64,000 nt of DNA. Origin: Liolophura sinensis (Eukaryota > Mollusca > Polyplacophora > Chitonida > Chitonidae). The stretch lies in contig NC_088302.1 in NCBI RefSeq assembly GCF_032854445.1, positions 53,288,046-53,352,045 of the forward strand, written 5' to 3'. Below the pieces are notes generated by a model that did not search any database, had not been told where the DNA came from, and saw only the letters and a list, made by a program, of their open reading frames with translations. Both the position numbers and the translations under genes were made by a program. Shown here one piece after another: positions 36,960 to 50,299 of this stretch. Position 1 is the stretch's first letter. Every line of letters starts with the position of its first letter.

Positions 36960-36992
<33 letters not shown>
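36960..36992. repeat. (TA)n microsatellite
   Basis: About 16 TA dinucleotides without interruption. Confidence 0.9.
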
Positions 36993-36994
<2 letters not shown>

Positions 36995-36999
36995 ATAAG

Positions 37000-38100
37000 A
37001 ATACACCTCAACATGTGAGTGTGTGTTGTACATTGCAGACACAGCCTTACTGGATACAAGCATTACAGGTAACCTGCTACTTTACACCTGGCTGAACAAA
37101 ATGTCGTAACTCAGCCCTGATATTATATCGCCTTAAACGCAATGTGAATTACAATGTACACTGTACAATAATGTGAAAGCATACACCTCAACATATACAT
37201 GAATGTACAGGTACACACTTGAACAAGGTTTAGCAAAAACAGTTCACCAGCCAGGAAGCAAACAACGACACTGCCACATTCCAACACCCTCACAATGAAG
37301 CTGTGGCTTGGGAGGTTTACCAAGTAAAGCCAAAAATGTCACTCTGACAAGATACAGCAACCTGCAATAATATTAAAACACAAAAATATGTCAGTCTACA
37401 AGCTTTCAACAGCAATAACTACAAAAGAAGAATTCGCTGGATCTCCATGTCTTCCTGAGTCTCTCCAAAAAACTGACCCACATGTCTTACACTGTTCAAT
37501 GAGTATCTGAATGGAATCAGCAGCCCCATTGCACTGAGCATGTGCAAGCATCAGTTCCTGATTGGCTTAAGTTCATTTAGCCTCAGGTGATTCAGACAAG
37601 GAAGTAGACATCTTTATACCTGTCCCAGAGGTAGAGAGCTTGTCAACATGAGCAGGTCACCCAATGATTTACATTTTCAATTTATTAATACCTGTTACCA
37701 GTAAATAATCATTACAAATTCTTAGTTCTTCAGTTTTTTGCTGATATGCTCCAACAATCCATGGTAAAGACATAAACAAGTCATACATTGCAACAATTAA
37801 TTTAAACATGCACTGTAGGGTTTTTTTGATAACAATATTCTGTGCTGTAAATTTGTCCACCATTAAACTTCTTCATCCACCAATATCTGAATGTATCAAC
37901 CCCAAAAATGGATCAATGGTTAACTAAATAAGCAGTCCATGTCCACTTTATATCACCATACCTTGCTACACTACAGTAACAATCCAATGTTTCAAAGAAA
38001 ATCATTTGGCAAATACCTGTATCCTGCACAGTGACATGAGTTGGGTTGTGTGTATGACAAAAAAATATAAAACCCCCTTGAATGTTCTCACCTGATGTAC
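37000..38100. other. Upstream of the SHC start codon; no gene seen
   Basis: No conserved coding exon on either strand. It is either a 5' UTR intron of SHC or its upstream flank. Confidence 0.5.
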
Positions 38101-38107
38101 ATGTATT

Positions 38108-39962
38108 CACTATACATAGGGACCACTGGCCACATGGAACACCCTATACCTAGGGTGGTGTGATATAGCGTTACTCTAACAGGGGCCACTGCTCACATGG
38201 AACAACCTACCCCCAAGGTTGTGTGACATGGGGTTACTCTAATAGGGACCACTGGCCACATGGAACACCCTATACCTAGGGTGGTGTGACATAGCGTTAC
38301 TCTAACAGGGGCCACTGCTCACATGGAACAACCTACCCCCAAGGTTGTGTGACATGGGGTTACTCTAATAGGGGCCACTGCCCACATGGATCACCCTACA
38401 CCCACGGTAGTGTGACATGGAGTTACTCTAATAGAGACCACTGGCCACATGGAAGACCTTACACCAATGGTGGTGTGACATGGAGTTACTCTAATAGAGA
38501 CCAATGTCCTCATGAAACACCCAACATCTAAGGTGGTGTGACATGGGGCTACTCTAATTGAGACCACTGGCCAAATAGAAGACCTTACACACAAGGTGGT
38601 GTGACATTACTCTAATAGGAACCAATGTCCTCATGAAACACCCGATATCTAAGGTGGTGTGACATGGGGTTACTCTAATAGGGACCAATGTCCACATGGA
38701 ACATCTTACACCAAAGGTGGTGTGACATGGGGTTACTCTAATAGGATCACTGGCCACATGGAACACCTGACACCCAAGGTGGTGTGACATGGGGTTACTC
38801 TAATAGGGACCATTGGCTATATGGAACACCTGACACCCAAGGTGGTGTGACATGGGGTTACTCTAATAGGGATCACTGGCCACATGGAACACCTGACACC
38901 CAAGGTGGTGTGACATGGGGTTACTCTAATAGGGACCATTGGCTATATGGAACACCTGACACTCAAGGTGGTGTGACATGGGGTTACTCTAATAGGGATC
39001 ACTGGCCACATGGAACACCGACACCCAAGGTGCTGTGACATGGGGTTACTCTAACAGGGATCATTGGCCACATGGAACACCCGACACCCAAGGTGCTGTG
39101 ACATGGGGTTACTCTAATTGGGACCATTGGCCACATGGAACACCATACACCCAAAGTGGTGTGACATGGGGTTACTCTAATAGGGACTACTGGCCACATG
39201 GAACACCTACACCCAAGGTGGCGTGGCATGGGGTTACTCTAATAGGGACCACTGGCCACATGGAACACCCTACACACAACATGGTATGACATGGGGTTAC
39301 TCTAATAGGGACCACTGGCCACATGGAACACCCTACACACAACATGGTATGACATGGGGTTACTCTAATAGGGATCACTGGCCACATGGAACACCGACAC
39401 CCAAGGTGGTGTGACATGGGGTTACTCTAACAGGGATCATTGGCCACATGGAACACCCGACACCCAAGGTGCTGTGACATGGGGTTACTCTAATTGGGAC
39501 CATTGGCCACATGGAACACCATACACCCAAAGTGGTGTGACATGGGGTTACTCTAATAGGGACTACTGGCCACATGGAACACCTACACCCAAGGTGGCGT
39601 GGCATGGGGTTACTCTAATAGGGACGATTGGCTATATGGAACACCTGACACCCAAGGTGGTGTGACATGGGGTTACTCTAATAGGGACCACTGGCCACAT
39701 GGAACACCCTACACACAACATGGTATGACATGGGGTTACTCTAATAGGGACCACTGGCCACATGGAACACCCTACACACAACATGGTATGACATGGGGTT
39801 ACTCTAATAGGGACCACTGGCCACATGGAACACCCTACACACAACATGGTATGACATGGGGTTACTCTAATAGGGACCACTGGCCACATGGAACACCCTA
39901 CACACAAGGTGGTATCACATGTACTTACTCTAAAAGGAACCACTGCCAACGTGGGACAGCCT
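38108..39962. repeat. 63-bp tandem repeat with a 376-bp higher-order duplication
   Basis: Unit contains 'gtgacatggggttactctaa', 'gaccactggccacatggaac' and acccaaggtg, about 29 copies. The period is 63 bp with occasional 62-bp units. A six-unit block starting near 39035 recurs at 39411 (offset 376 bp) with the same private variants. The 63-bp period keeps frames open on both strands (21-residue repeats); I read these as non-coding. Confidence 0.95.
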
Positions 39963-39966
39963 AGCT

Positions 39967-40158
39967 GCCCAGTGACCAAAAAGCCTCTCACCAAAGCTGT
40001 GAGTTCAACTCCAGCTATTGCTGGCGCCCTCTCTGGTCGCATGTGGTAAGGTCTGCCAGAAATGGTTGTGGGTTTCTCCAAGGCTCTGCCCGGTCTCCTT
40101 CCTCTATAATGCTGGCTGTGAAATATTCTTGAGTATGGTGTAAAACTCAAAGAAATAA
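39967..40158 (+). mobile_element. 5'-truncated SINE (family A) at the edge of the 63-bp array
   Basis: Aligns by eye to 61068-61262: B-box-like 'tgtgagttcaactccagct', ctctggtcgcatgtgg, 'ggtctgccagaaatggttgt' and the tail 'atattcttgagtatggtgta'. The tRNA A-box half is missing. It starts within a few bases of the last tandem unit. Confidence 0.75.
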
Positions 40159-40169
40159 CTGAACTGCAT

Positions 40170-43100
40170 CATGTCACATTTAGCACTTCCCAGCCTCAGC
40201 TGCAAACAGTACCTCCGTATTCTACTTATCTTGGCAAAAATACAGCAATATTACATGTGAATACTTGTTCTAAAATTGTGGTGCATATGTACCAAGCAAT
40301 ACTGATATAATGTACATACGCTGACATCGGCATATAATCGTCAACATTTATAATCACTTACTACACCCGTTAATTCCTTAAATGCATACTTACTACCAAG
40401 CTTACAGCGTACATGTATGTAAATGTACAGAGCTCAGCAGTGATTTGGACAAACAAGAGAGTTTAGCTGAGCTGCCTGACTGGCAATGCCCCGAGAATCA
40501 TCATGTAGCACTGTAATAATCACACAGAGAAATTAGCAGAAGGGTTGCGCCTAGGAAAAGGCCAGGCACAAATAATTATACATGTACAATCAAAGCTGCA
40601 CAAATTCCTACAGCCTATACAGATCTATACAAAGGAGTCACAAGTAAATTTCTTCTATATGTAATCGCATTCATCATCGATGGTTCTTTTAGACATATTA
40701 CATACAGAAAAGGTACATGTTGGTACATAAAGGTATCAGGAATGTACACTACACCATTTTCAATTAAACTCTATCCCAATTAAAGCTATAAGTACACTAT
40801 CTGACCATAGGAAAGCATAGGAAAGCTTTAATAAGAAGAGATATGTGCATTAGTAACTTCAACTTGTTCTAAATGCTGCTGACAGTGAAGTATATACATG
40901 TAGGATACCAAAATCTAATCTACAGAAATCTGTCTAAATGAGATTGAGGTCACAATAAAACATCATAACATATACACCCCAAACACACTGCCCTGTCAAC
41001 TTAGGCGATGAAGAGGTATACCCACCAAGGCTAGCATGTTACAGAAGACTCCAACACACAGGGTACATGTACTTGTATTCCACACCAATGTATTACATAC
41101 AAATATATGTTAACATATGCATTTGGTACAAACTTCATACCCAAAGTCTATGTCAGTGGTTCCTAAAGTTTGACCCCTGGGCCTGGGCCGGCAGCCACAT
41201 CCACAGAGCATAGTGCCAGAAAATACCGCTAGGCTCCTGTATCCTAGGACTAATAATGATGTGGGCTCCCTAATCTGTGTATAACCTAACCGTTAACTGT
41301 ACATCACTAAGCATGAGGGCAGATCAGCCTGGGACGAGGCTTGCTGCTTATACTGGATACTTAATGGCGCCGAGTTAAGACGAGTTTCTGTATCAGATAG
41401 AGCTCTCAGTATGGGTGTCCCAAATCAGCGTTTCTCTGCTAGACTGATGCACACTCTATAGAGTACTTCAAAGTAGCCGCATCAGCTTTACTGAGTGTGG
41501 GATTGGAATATCGTATGTGTTAGGAAATGAGTGGCTCAGTAGAAACATAACTCCTTCACACAGATGGAACTCTCAAGGGTTTCACTACTAACATGAAACT
41601 CCATCATCAATCTCAGCAGACTAGCTTTTTACTACAGACAAGGATAACTTACACAGGACTATTTTTGACTTGAACCAGACATTGGTGGGTCTATAGCCAT
41701 GCAAAGTAAATACATAATATATAACAGGCAAATATAACTGGAACTTTTCCAGGTAGATAACAACTTACAAATAAACTTATCAGTATTTTCATGATAAAAC
41801 ACCCTGTTTCTGGCAAACATTTACCAGCATTCCAAGTGCAGAGACAAACAACCTCAAACACGATCATCAGTTTAAGAAAAACGTTTTCTGTTCACCTGAG
41901 TTGTATTCCACCTGTTGTTATGTTTGTACACATATAGTTTGCACATAGCTAAAGTGCTGTACAGTCAACAATTTAAATGCCAAAACATCTACCTGTGACA
42001 AGTGAACATATATAGACATGTTGTCATTCAAGCAGAAATATACATGTTCTTTATGCAGTGACAAAATTGTCTTCAAACAAATAACATTACATACAGTACT
42101 GTCCAGGCTATCCCATTCTCCACCAGTCAATAAATTGCACTAAAAAGAGTTCAAGTGTGTAACAATTCGAGTTTGTATAAGTGCAAGTACATGTATATAT
42201 GCGGATAAAGACTCATACAGTGTATACACAAAGGGATTTAAAAATACAGTAGCCCAATAACTTGTGAACGCATGCTGCAGTACAGGGGAAAATAGAAGTC
42301 AAGCTTTCATTCAATGCATGTATTCAACTCTCCTTATAACTTATCTCACTTCTATTCAACTGGGCTTATTTCACTGAGGCAGCAAGTTCAGAAGAATTCT
42401 ACAGACTTCCTACTTCTCAATGCCACTGAGTTAACACGAAGACAATATAATTAGCAAGTGATTTTCCTTGGAGAAAATATCATCTTGCCCTATATTAATG
42501 TACAAGCCTTATTTCATCCCATACACTGGAAAGCATTCAAATTCGAGCTACAGAAAACACCTAAAATAATGCTACAAAAAAACTTATAATACTGTACCAA
42601 AGCAGGAAATGTTCTCAGTCTGGAGTAACTACAACTCATGCTTGCCAGCAGCGCATCATGCAAACCTCTGATTGTCTACAGGCAGCGTCCCTTTACATGC
42701 AAAGAGAGGTGAATCTGAATAGGTAGCCTATTAAATATCAATGACAAAAAACCCACAAGATAAAATGTCATCTACACCAGTAATATAGTTACATGTATAT
42801 CCCAGTTAAGACCAGGAGCCTTCTTCCTGAAACGTACACAGTGTTAAGTAGCCCTTAGCCAAGTGCACTTCATATCTCTATAACATATGTGGTCATGGTA
42901 GTTAAGGGCTTACTTCATAATCAAAGTGCCAGTCCCTGTTTCCACCACAAAATCAATCAAACAATAGAATTTTATGCTATAAAGATATATAATCTCGATC
43001 TAATTTAGATAGGAAATTAACTTGCAAAAGAACTCACAAATCAGGGGATCTTCCCTCACTGAACAAGTTTCAGCTGTAGAACATCAGTCTTTTTCCTGCT

Positions 43101-46100
43101 GACCTTGTTTACCAAATGACCAATGTTTTACAACAAGAGGTTCAGACTGCTAGGTTTCTGATTGCCCTCAGCACTCAATACATGTATGTACCTGTCATGG
43201 TCCCACAAGACTCACTGACAAAACTAGTCCTGATTTATCAGAGTGCATTGAACATAAGCCATATTGCAAGTCTATCCAATATCACAGTGGTTGGAAGAGA
43301 TGTCCATAGACTGGATGGAGACAAGACAAATCCAACTCAGTGCACGTCTAACACATATCTCACATATCACCACGAAGTCTGCCAGGCAGCTAGACAGTTT
43401 TGATCAGTAAATTACATGAACATCTACTACGACCTTGTCAGGGAGTCAATAGGCCAGACTAACAGCATATATACACGAAGCCAAACTTAGTTTTAATGCA
43501 TCTCTGCAGCCATATTAGTCCTGTAACATTTCATAAAGTAGCCTGATAGAACATCCAGAACATGTTTTGATGAATTCGTTAAGCATTTTGGCCTGAACAC
43601 TGCTGTTTGATTGAACCAGACAGAATGGCTAAACTGCTGTCCCGAAGGAAGTAAGAAGCCCAAGTTCTACCTCACAGAATTCTTCTCCATCAGACACAGG
43701 TCTAAAGGACAAACCTACCTCACTAGCTCAGAACTGGCCAAGAAGACCCTCCAAAGTCTCCTTTCTCTAAACTGCTGAGTTCACACCAGACATTGTGCTC
43801 CTCTAAGACATGTTTTGCCTACTGCTTTCGAAACGAAGCAGACAGTGCATGTATATCCAACATGCTTTTTGCCCAATGCTCTGCGCTGTAGATGGCCCAG
43901 ACAGTATCCAACACGCTTTCATTGTTATTATTGATTTTCTGGGTATTTTTAGAGGGACTTGAGTCAGATACTATTCTCAGAATATATTGTGCTTATCCAA
44001 TAATGAATCAGCCGGTATTGGATCAACAGACATGATTTAGATACTGGCTACTGGCTGGAAGCTGGCTGTGTCCTCAGTTCTAGCTCCATCTGACCATGTG
44101 GAGGTGTACATCACTGCACCGTCCAGTCAAGTGACCGCCTACTGACCGTTAACCCAGGGACGTCATCAGACATTCCAACGCCATACACAGCTAGGAGTCG
44201 GGATCCTATATTATACGACATCGCCACGCAAGCACGGACACCTCGACACTAACCATATATTGCACAATCCCATGCAACATGTGACTCACAGAAAGGTTCA
44301 TCTGTTCATCTGATAAAGAATCCAAATGTGGAAATTCCTTGCCAACAGTATTTACACAACACATGATCCTTCTTACCCAATCAATCGTGAATTTCCACAG
44401 ATTTCATCATCTCTGAATACAGCCAGATCCTCTCACTACGACTATTTTGTACCATTCTTAGTTCTTTAAAAAAATTATACATCATTTTTCTTTGTTCAAT
44501 TACAAAAAACAACACACAACCATCTTAGGATCTTTCAAACACAAGAAATTCCTGCTTAATGAAAGTTCATCAAATGGTAAGCAAAAAATATACTGCTTAA
44601 AATTCAATTCTTTCGGTTCAAATCATTTGACAGGAATTTGGTTTGTTAGAGATCACAATGAACAGTTTGTTGTAATTCAGTTCTTCTATTTGATACACAA
44701 CTGCTTGGCATGTTATTCTCAATACACTTTCCTTAATTCTGGCTAGTAATGCACCATTGTAACAAGTCAGCTCCTCTTCATCTATTGTCTACTCTTCAGT
44801 GAGAGTAATTCTCAGTCTCTTTCACAGTTCACTAGTTTGAATGAAGTACTTACTGTACTTCTGTCATACACGTTCATATAAATTACCTCATAGGGTCTTA
44901 CACCGTTTCATAGTTGTATATGTTCATAGAGTCCTTGATTTCCACTTGTCTCATAAACTGTAACTGAACTGCTCCCATGTTCTAATCTCTATAGCTGTTA
45001 CATGCATACATTACATTATCATTTTATCATAATACACATGTAATCTGATTGTTTATTTGTATATATACATCTAACTGATCAATCTGACTCATTTAATAAT
45101 CTAGGCATCCAGTTTCAGAACTACTACAATTTTCTGTAAGAATTTTTTAATTAGCTCCATAGAAATTAATTTGTTTTTATACAATGTAGTTACTGACATG
45201 ACAACATAAACACAGTGTTGACAAAACATCTGACCACAACACCAAACAATGCACCAGAACTTATTTACTCCTGATTTTGGCAAATGTCTGACAATTAAAT
45301 ACAATTAAGCAGGGTGACAGCTAGCCAACGGTTTCTTTCATACTTTTGCCTTTCATTTGTGAGGATGTGAAAATCTACGTCCATGTACAAGTAAGACGCA
45401 CCAAGCATGGTCACCTAGCATGTTATAAAATGGGGACTGGCTGTCATGAAGAGCACAAGCACAGAAGTAATAAATCCATTTCAAATTTTCCCTTTTCAAT
45501 ATTTCAGTTTTGAAATGGATAAAATTTTTTATTTATTTTCTGTTTGAGAAACACAAGAAGACAGGTGGAAAAAATTAAGTGTCACAAATCTGAAAAAGCT
45601 AAATGCAAAATCATTATACTTCAAACTTACACAATTGAATTTTTTCATCATCTAGACGTCATTGAGTTACACAAAATCAGCACTGCTTTCCTAGGTGCTG
45701 ACATTCCAATGGAGTAGTCAGTGAATACGCTCTAAATCTTGAACCTAAAATTCGACCTTTCCTATATTATATGCTAATGGACGCAGTATATACAGTAAGT
45801 GCATTAAAGGGTCTAATCATTACATAACTTTAAAATAAATAACACGACATCATCTTGGTTCATTTGGCTTCATATAGATTGTTTCATGGGCCACTCATGG
45901 GGTGCATTGATTGCAATAATGTACATACAGTTTGAATGGAGAAAAAACCTGAAAACACATGACTGCACTAAGTACCTGAACAGGAGTAATTATGAAAATA
46001 ATTAACCGATTAAAACTACACTTCATGAAGCACAAGTTTAGAGGACAGGCAAGATGTATGGTGAGTTTCATTGCAATTGGCACAGTAAATTGGGCAGAGA

Positions 46101-48400
46101 TACATGTACAAAATTGTGTCTACAGATAGACATACAGACACGGTGATATCAGTGTACCCTCCCCCCCCCCCCCCACTCCACCACCACCAACTTTGTTAAA
46201 GGAGGTATAAAAACACCTGTTTTCAATAAAGCTTTGTCTTCCAGCACCTTTCAAGGTACAGTTATTTACAACTGCTGACATGTACGGCTAACACTTGTAC
46301 ATGCCCTGGGTGCGAGTTTCCCCCTACAGTCCCCAAAAAAGTTTTTCCCATAGTAATTCAGTCAAAACTATAGAATTTCCTCCATTATCATTACATGTCT
46401 ATGTTTATGTACGCAGAACTTCATTAAGGATTCTAATCTGAGTTTAGGTCCTACCTGAGTCTTATTCCCGCCTTGTCTCTTCCCATTTTGTCACTCCAGT
46501 TGTGTATACACGCAGAACATTCAACTAAAACTGTCTTCAATAACTCAATACCCTAACACCATGAACACTGAGAAAATTCAGATTAATACGTTGTTCACAG
46601 ATTAGCACATAAACAACCACGCTCTAATCTGAAAGAGTTACGTAGCTTATGGTTAAGAAGTCAGCTGCAAATTCCAAAGTGAGTAAGTACAGTAGACTGA
46701 AATACACAGAGGCTCAAAGTGTATACATACATTAATAGCTGACAATTTATGCCAGTAAACTAGTGCAGGTAGTAGATCAGTCAGCAGTTTAGCAAACAAT
46801 GACTCAAGCCACGCCAGTGACTTTGACCTCAAAAACACAACCTGACGCTAGAAGACATTGCATGGTATCCTTGCTAGCTGACCTCTTCGTGACTTGAGCT
46901 ATTATCTCAAATAGTACTGAATATATTACGTTTCTGAGGACATATTCTGAAAGCCTGGGTAGGATTTCCAGACATCTTCTTCCTTTGAATAGGAAATTAC
47001 AGTCAACTAAAAATGCTTCCAGAACAAATAACTGTCGAAAATGAAAATGAATGTTTCCAAAGGGCAATGTATCAACAACCACTAAAGATTTGAAGCTGTA
47101 ACTTGGCGAACCTTCCTCATATACGCTAAGGTATGCCTAAGAATTGTTTCAAAATATTCCAAGGGGGGTCACTACACCAGACGGCTGAAATGACATGGCA
47201 TGACCCCGCACTGAATGGGCAAGTTGTGCCTCTTTCTATTCTAACTCCATGTCTTCAGTTTCATTGACACTTTAGACAAATGAGCCAGTGAAGGACCCAG
47301 AATGTTACAAAATACCACACAACTAGAGCCCTAAGAAAGAGAAAGGACCACAGATTCAGGGTTTTACTTTTAAAGCCATTGACAATTACTTCTCTAAATT
47401 TACCGTCAAAGGAGAGACAACACTAGACCAAAGGTATATACAGCTGTATGCATCAATAATGTATCCCACAACAATTTTTAACAGCATACCTTTCCATTTT
47501 TGTGTGCATAACTGAGATATCAGAAGTTAAAAACAAGCAAAAAATTGAAAACTATGATGTCTCAAAATTAGCTAATGAGATGCCAGTTATCTCTATAAGC
47601 CAAGAGTGTAACTATGGATGTCAGACGAACACTGTTTTTGCCTTTTAGCCATAGAAGTAAAGGGTACCAGTGATGTGACATTGTGTTTCCTGTTTCTCTG
47701 ACCTAGCCAGATTAACGGTTCATAAGGTTACAAAGCACGTCAAAACAAGATGAGTGTAGATGTTTAGGGCTATTTCTACCTCTCTTCCATAATAATTAAG
47801 GATACATTCATATTTGTTGTCTTTTCTTTTAAACCAAATACAGATGATGGATCTAGTTGCAAATGACTGACGACATTCAATGCAGCATCACATTCCAGCG
47901 CTTTGAATCCTGGTGTTCTCTGTGTGCCTACCGTTGCCTGTGTAAAGTACAGGTGTAGCTTATGAAAGAGATGTTAAACAAAAATGTTGGGGGTGGGATA
48001 TTCCATCACTGACTAGAATCAATGTTAAACAACACTGTTAAGGGTGCTTTCTTAAAAGGCACTGCATGTATTGAGCTCAGGATTTGCACATGTGTAGAGC
48101 AGAATAGCATGAGAGAGATATTCCATCATTTATTCAGTGTGTTCATAATAAGAACCATAAATTACTGATTTCCTGACTTATTGTATTATGTATTAAAATC
48201 AATGTTCAACAAAATGTTAGGGGTGATGTCTCAAAAGTATTGTATGTATTGGCCTGAACTTTTACATGCAAATAAAGCAGTGACATAAGGGACTAAACAA
48301 GCCTGTGTGCATCGCAGGGGGTCAAAAGGTCAGACATCTAGAGATGGCAGTGAACGCATTCAAGCATGGTGGCTGGTGATGGAATTTGTCCGAACTTTTT
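40170..48400. other. Long non-coding stretch upstream of SHC
   Basis: About 8 kb without a recognisable exon on either strand. A poly-C run lies at about 46158-46174. The region may be a first intron of SHC, since that gene needs a non-coding exon upstream; I cannot place that exon. Open frames here (up to 95 codons) show no domain. Confidence 0.5.
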
Positions 48401-48404
48401 AGGC

Positions 48405-49628
48405 TCACATCAATGATCAGACATGGGACACAAAAATGGAATGGACAGCGAAGATGTCTGATGGACACTTTTTAACATCATGAGGCATGGGACACAAAAA
48501 TGGAATGGACAGCTGAGATGTCTGATGGACATTTTTTAACATCATGAGGCATGGGATACAAAAATGGAATGGACAGCTGAGATGTCTGATGGACACTTTT
48601 TAACATCATGAGGCATGGGATACAAAAATGGAATGGACAGCTGAGATGTCTGATGAACAATTTTTAACATCATGAGGCATGGGATAAAAAATGGAATGGA
48701 CAGCGAAGATGTCTGATGGACAATTTTTAACATGATGAGGCATGGGACACAAAAACAGAATGGACGGCTGAGATGTCTGATGGACACTTTTTAACATGAT
48801 CAGACATGGGACACAAAAACGGAATGGACGACTGAGATGTCTTATGGACACTTTTTAACATGATCAGACATGGGACACAAAAATGGAATGTACAGCTGAG
48901 ATGTCTGATGGACACTTTTTAACATGATGAGACATGGGACACAAAAATGGAATGGACAGCAAAGATGTCTGATGGACACTTTTTAACATGATCAGACATG
49001 GGACATAAAAACGGAATGGACGACTGAGATGTCTGATGGACACTTTTTAACACGATGAGACATGGGACACAAAACCTGAATGGACGACAGAGATGTCTGA
49101 TGGACACTTTTTAACATGATGAGACATGGGGCACAAAAACGGAAAGGACAACAGAGATGTCTGATGGACAATTTTTAACACCATGAGGCATGGGACACAA
49201 AAACGGAATAGATGGCTGAGATGTCTGATGGACACTTTTTAACACGATGAGACATGGGACACAAAAACGGAATGGACGGCTGAGATGTCTGATGGACACT
49301 TTTTAACATGATCAGACATGGGACACAAAAATGGAATGGACGACAGAGATGTCTGATGGACACTTTTTAACATCATGAGGCATGGGACACAAAAACGGAA
49401 TGGATGGCTGAGATGTCTGATGGACACTTTTTAACATGATGAGACATGGGACACAAAAACGGAATGGACGACAGAGATGTCTGATGGACACTTTTTAACA
49501 TGATGAGACATGGGACACAAAACCTGAATGGATGGCTGAGATGTCTGATGGACACTTTTTAACACGATGAGACATGGGACACAAAAACGGAATGGACGGC
49601 TGAGATGTCTGATGGACACTTTTTAACA
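48405..49628. repeat. 64-bp tandem repeat, about 19 copies
   Basis: Unit contains 'gatgtctgatggacactttt', 'catgatgagacatgggacac' and 'aaaaacggaatggacggctg'. The period is 64 bp with a few 62-63 bp units. The proximal five copies share variants (catgaggcatggga) that separate them from the rest. Confidence 0.95.
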
Positions 49629-49932
49629 GCCCCAGCCATCCATTGGAGACACAAAACAGACATGTTTACTAACATGGCAGGTGAATGAAATGATCCTAGG
49701 GATCTACCAGTTTACTATGTCAGAACAACCAGCCAGAGCTAGACTGGGAGGTGACTCACTGAGACACCATACATTGATGGAAATAAGATGGGAGCGACAG
49801 GCAAAATAGTAGAAAAATTGTGAAAGAGACATCATGATTTCTAAATCACTCTATGGCTATCTCAATCAGCTATAAGCTGTTTTGGCTCTCAATGATTTCC
49901 TGGAGTAGATGGCTATGCTGTTAATGACAGCC

Positions 49933-50296
49933 AGCAGTTGACATCAGCAGGATGCAGCGTGAGGCTGTCCATATTTGTCTGGACGGCCTGGACATCGGCA
50001 GGATGGAGCGCGAGGCTGTCCATATTTGTCTGGACGACCTTGACATCAAAAGTATGTAGCGTGAGGCTGTCCATATTTGTCTGGAAGGCCTTGACATCAG
50101 CAGGATGTAGCGTGAGGCTGTCCATATTAGTCTGGACGGCCTTGACATCAGCAGGATGCAGCGTGAGGCTGTCCATATTTGTCTGGACGACCTTGACGTC
50201 AGCAGGATGCAGCGTGAGGCTGTCCATATTTGTCTGGACGGCGTTGACATCAGAAGGATGCAGCGTGAGGCTGTCCAAATTTGTCCTGACGGCCAC
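49933..50296. repeat. 51-bp tandem repeat, 7 copies
   Basis: Unit contains 'gcagcgtgaggctgtccata', tttgtctggacggc and cttgacatcagcaggat. The 17-codon period is open on both strands; on minus it reads MDSLTLHPADVKAVQTN-like. It begins about 300 bp after the 64-bp array. No start context or splice sites mark it as coding. Confidence 0.93.
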
Positions 50297-50299
50297 AAT

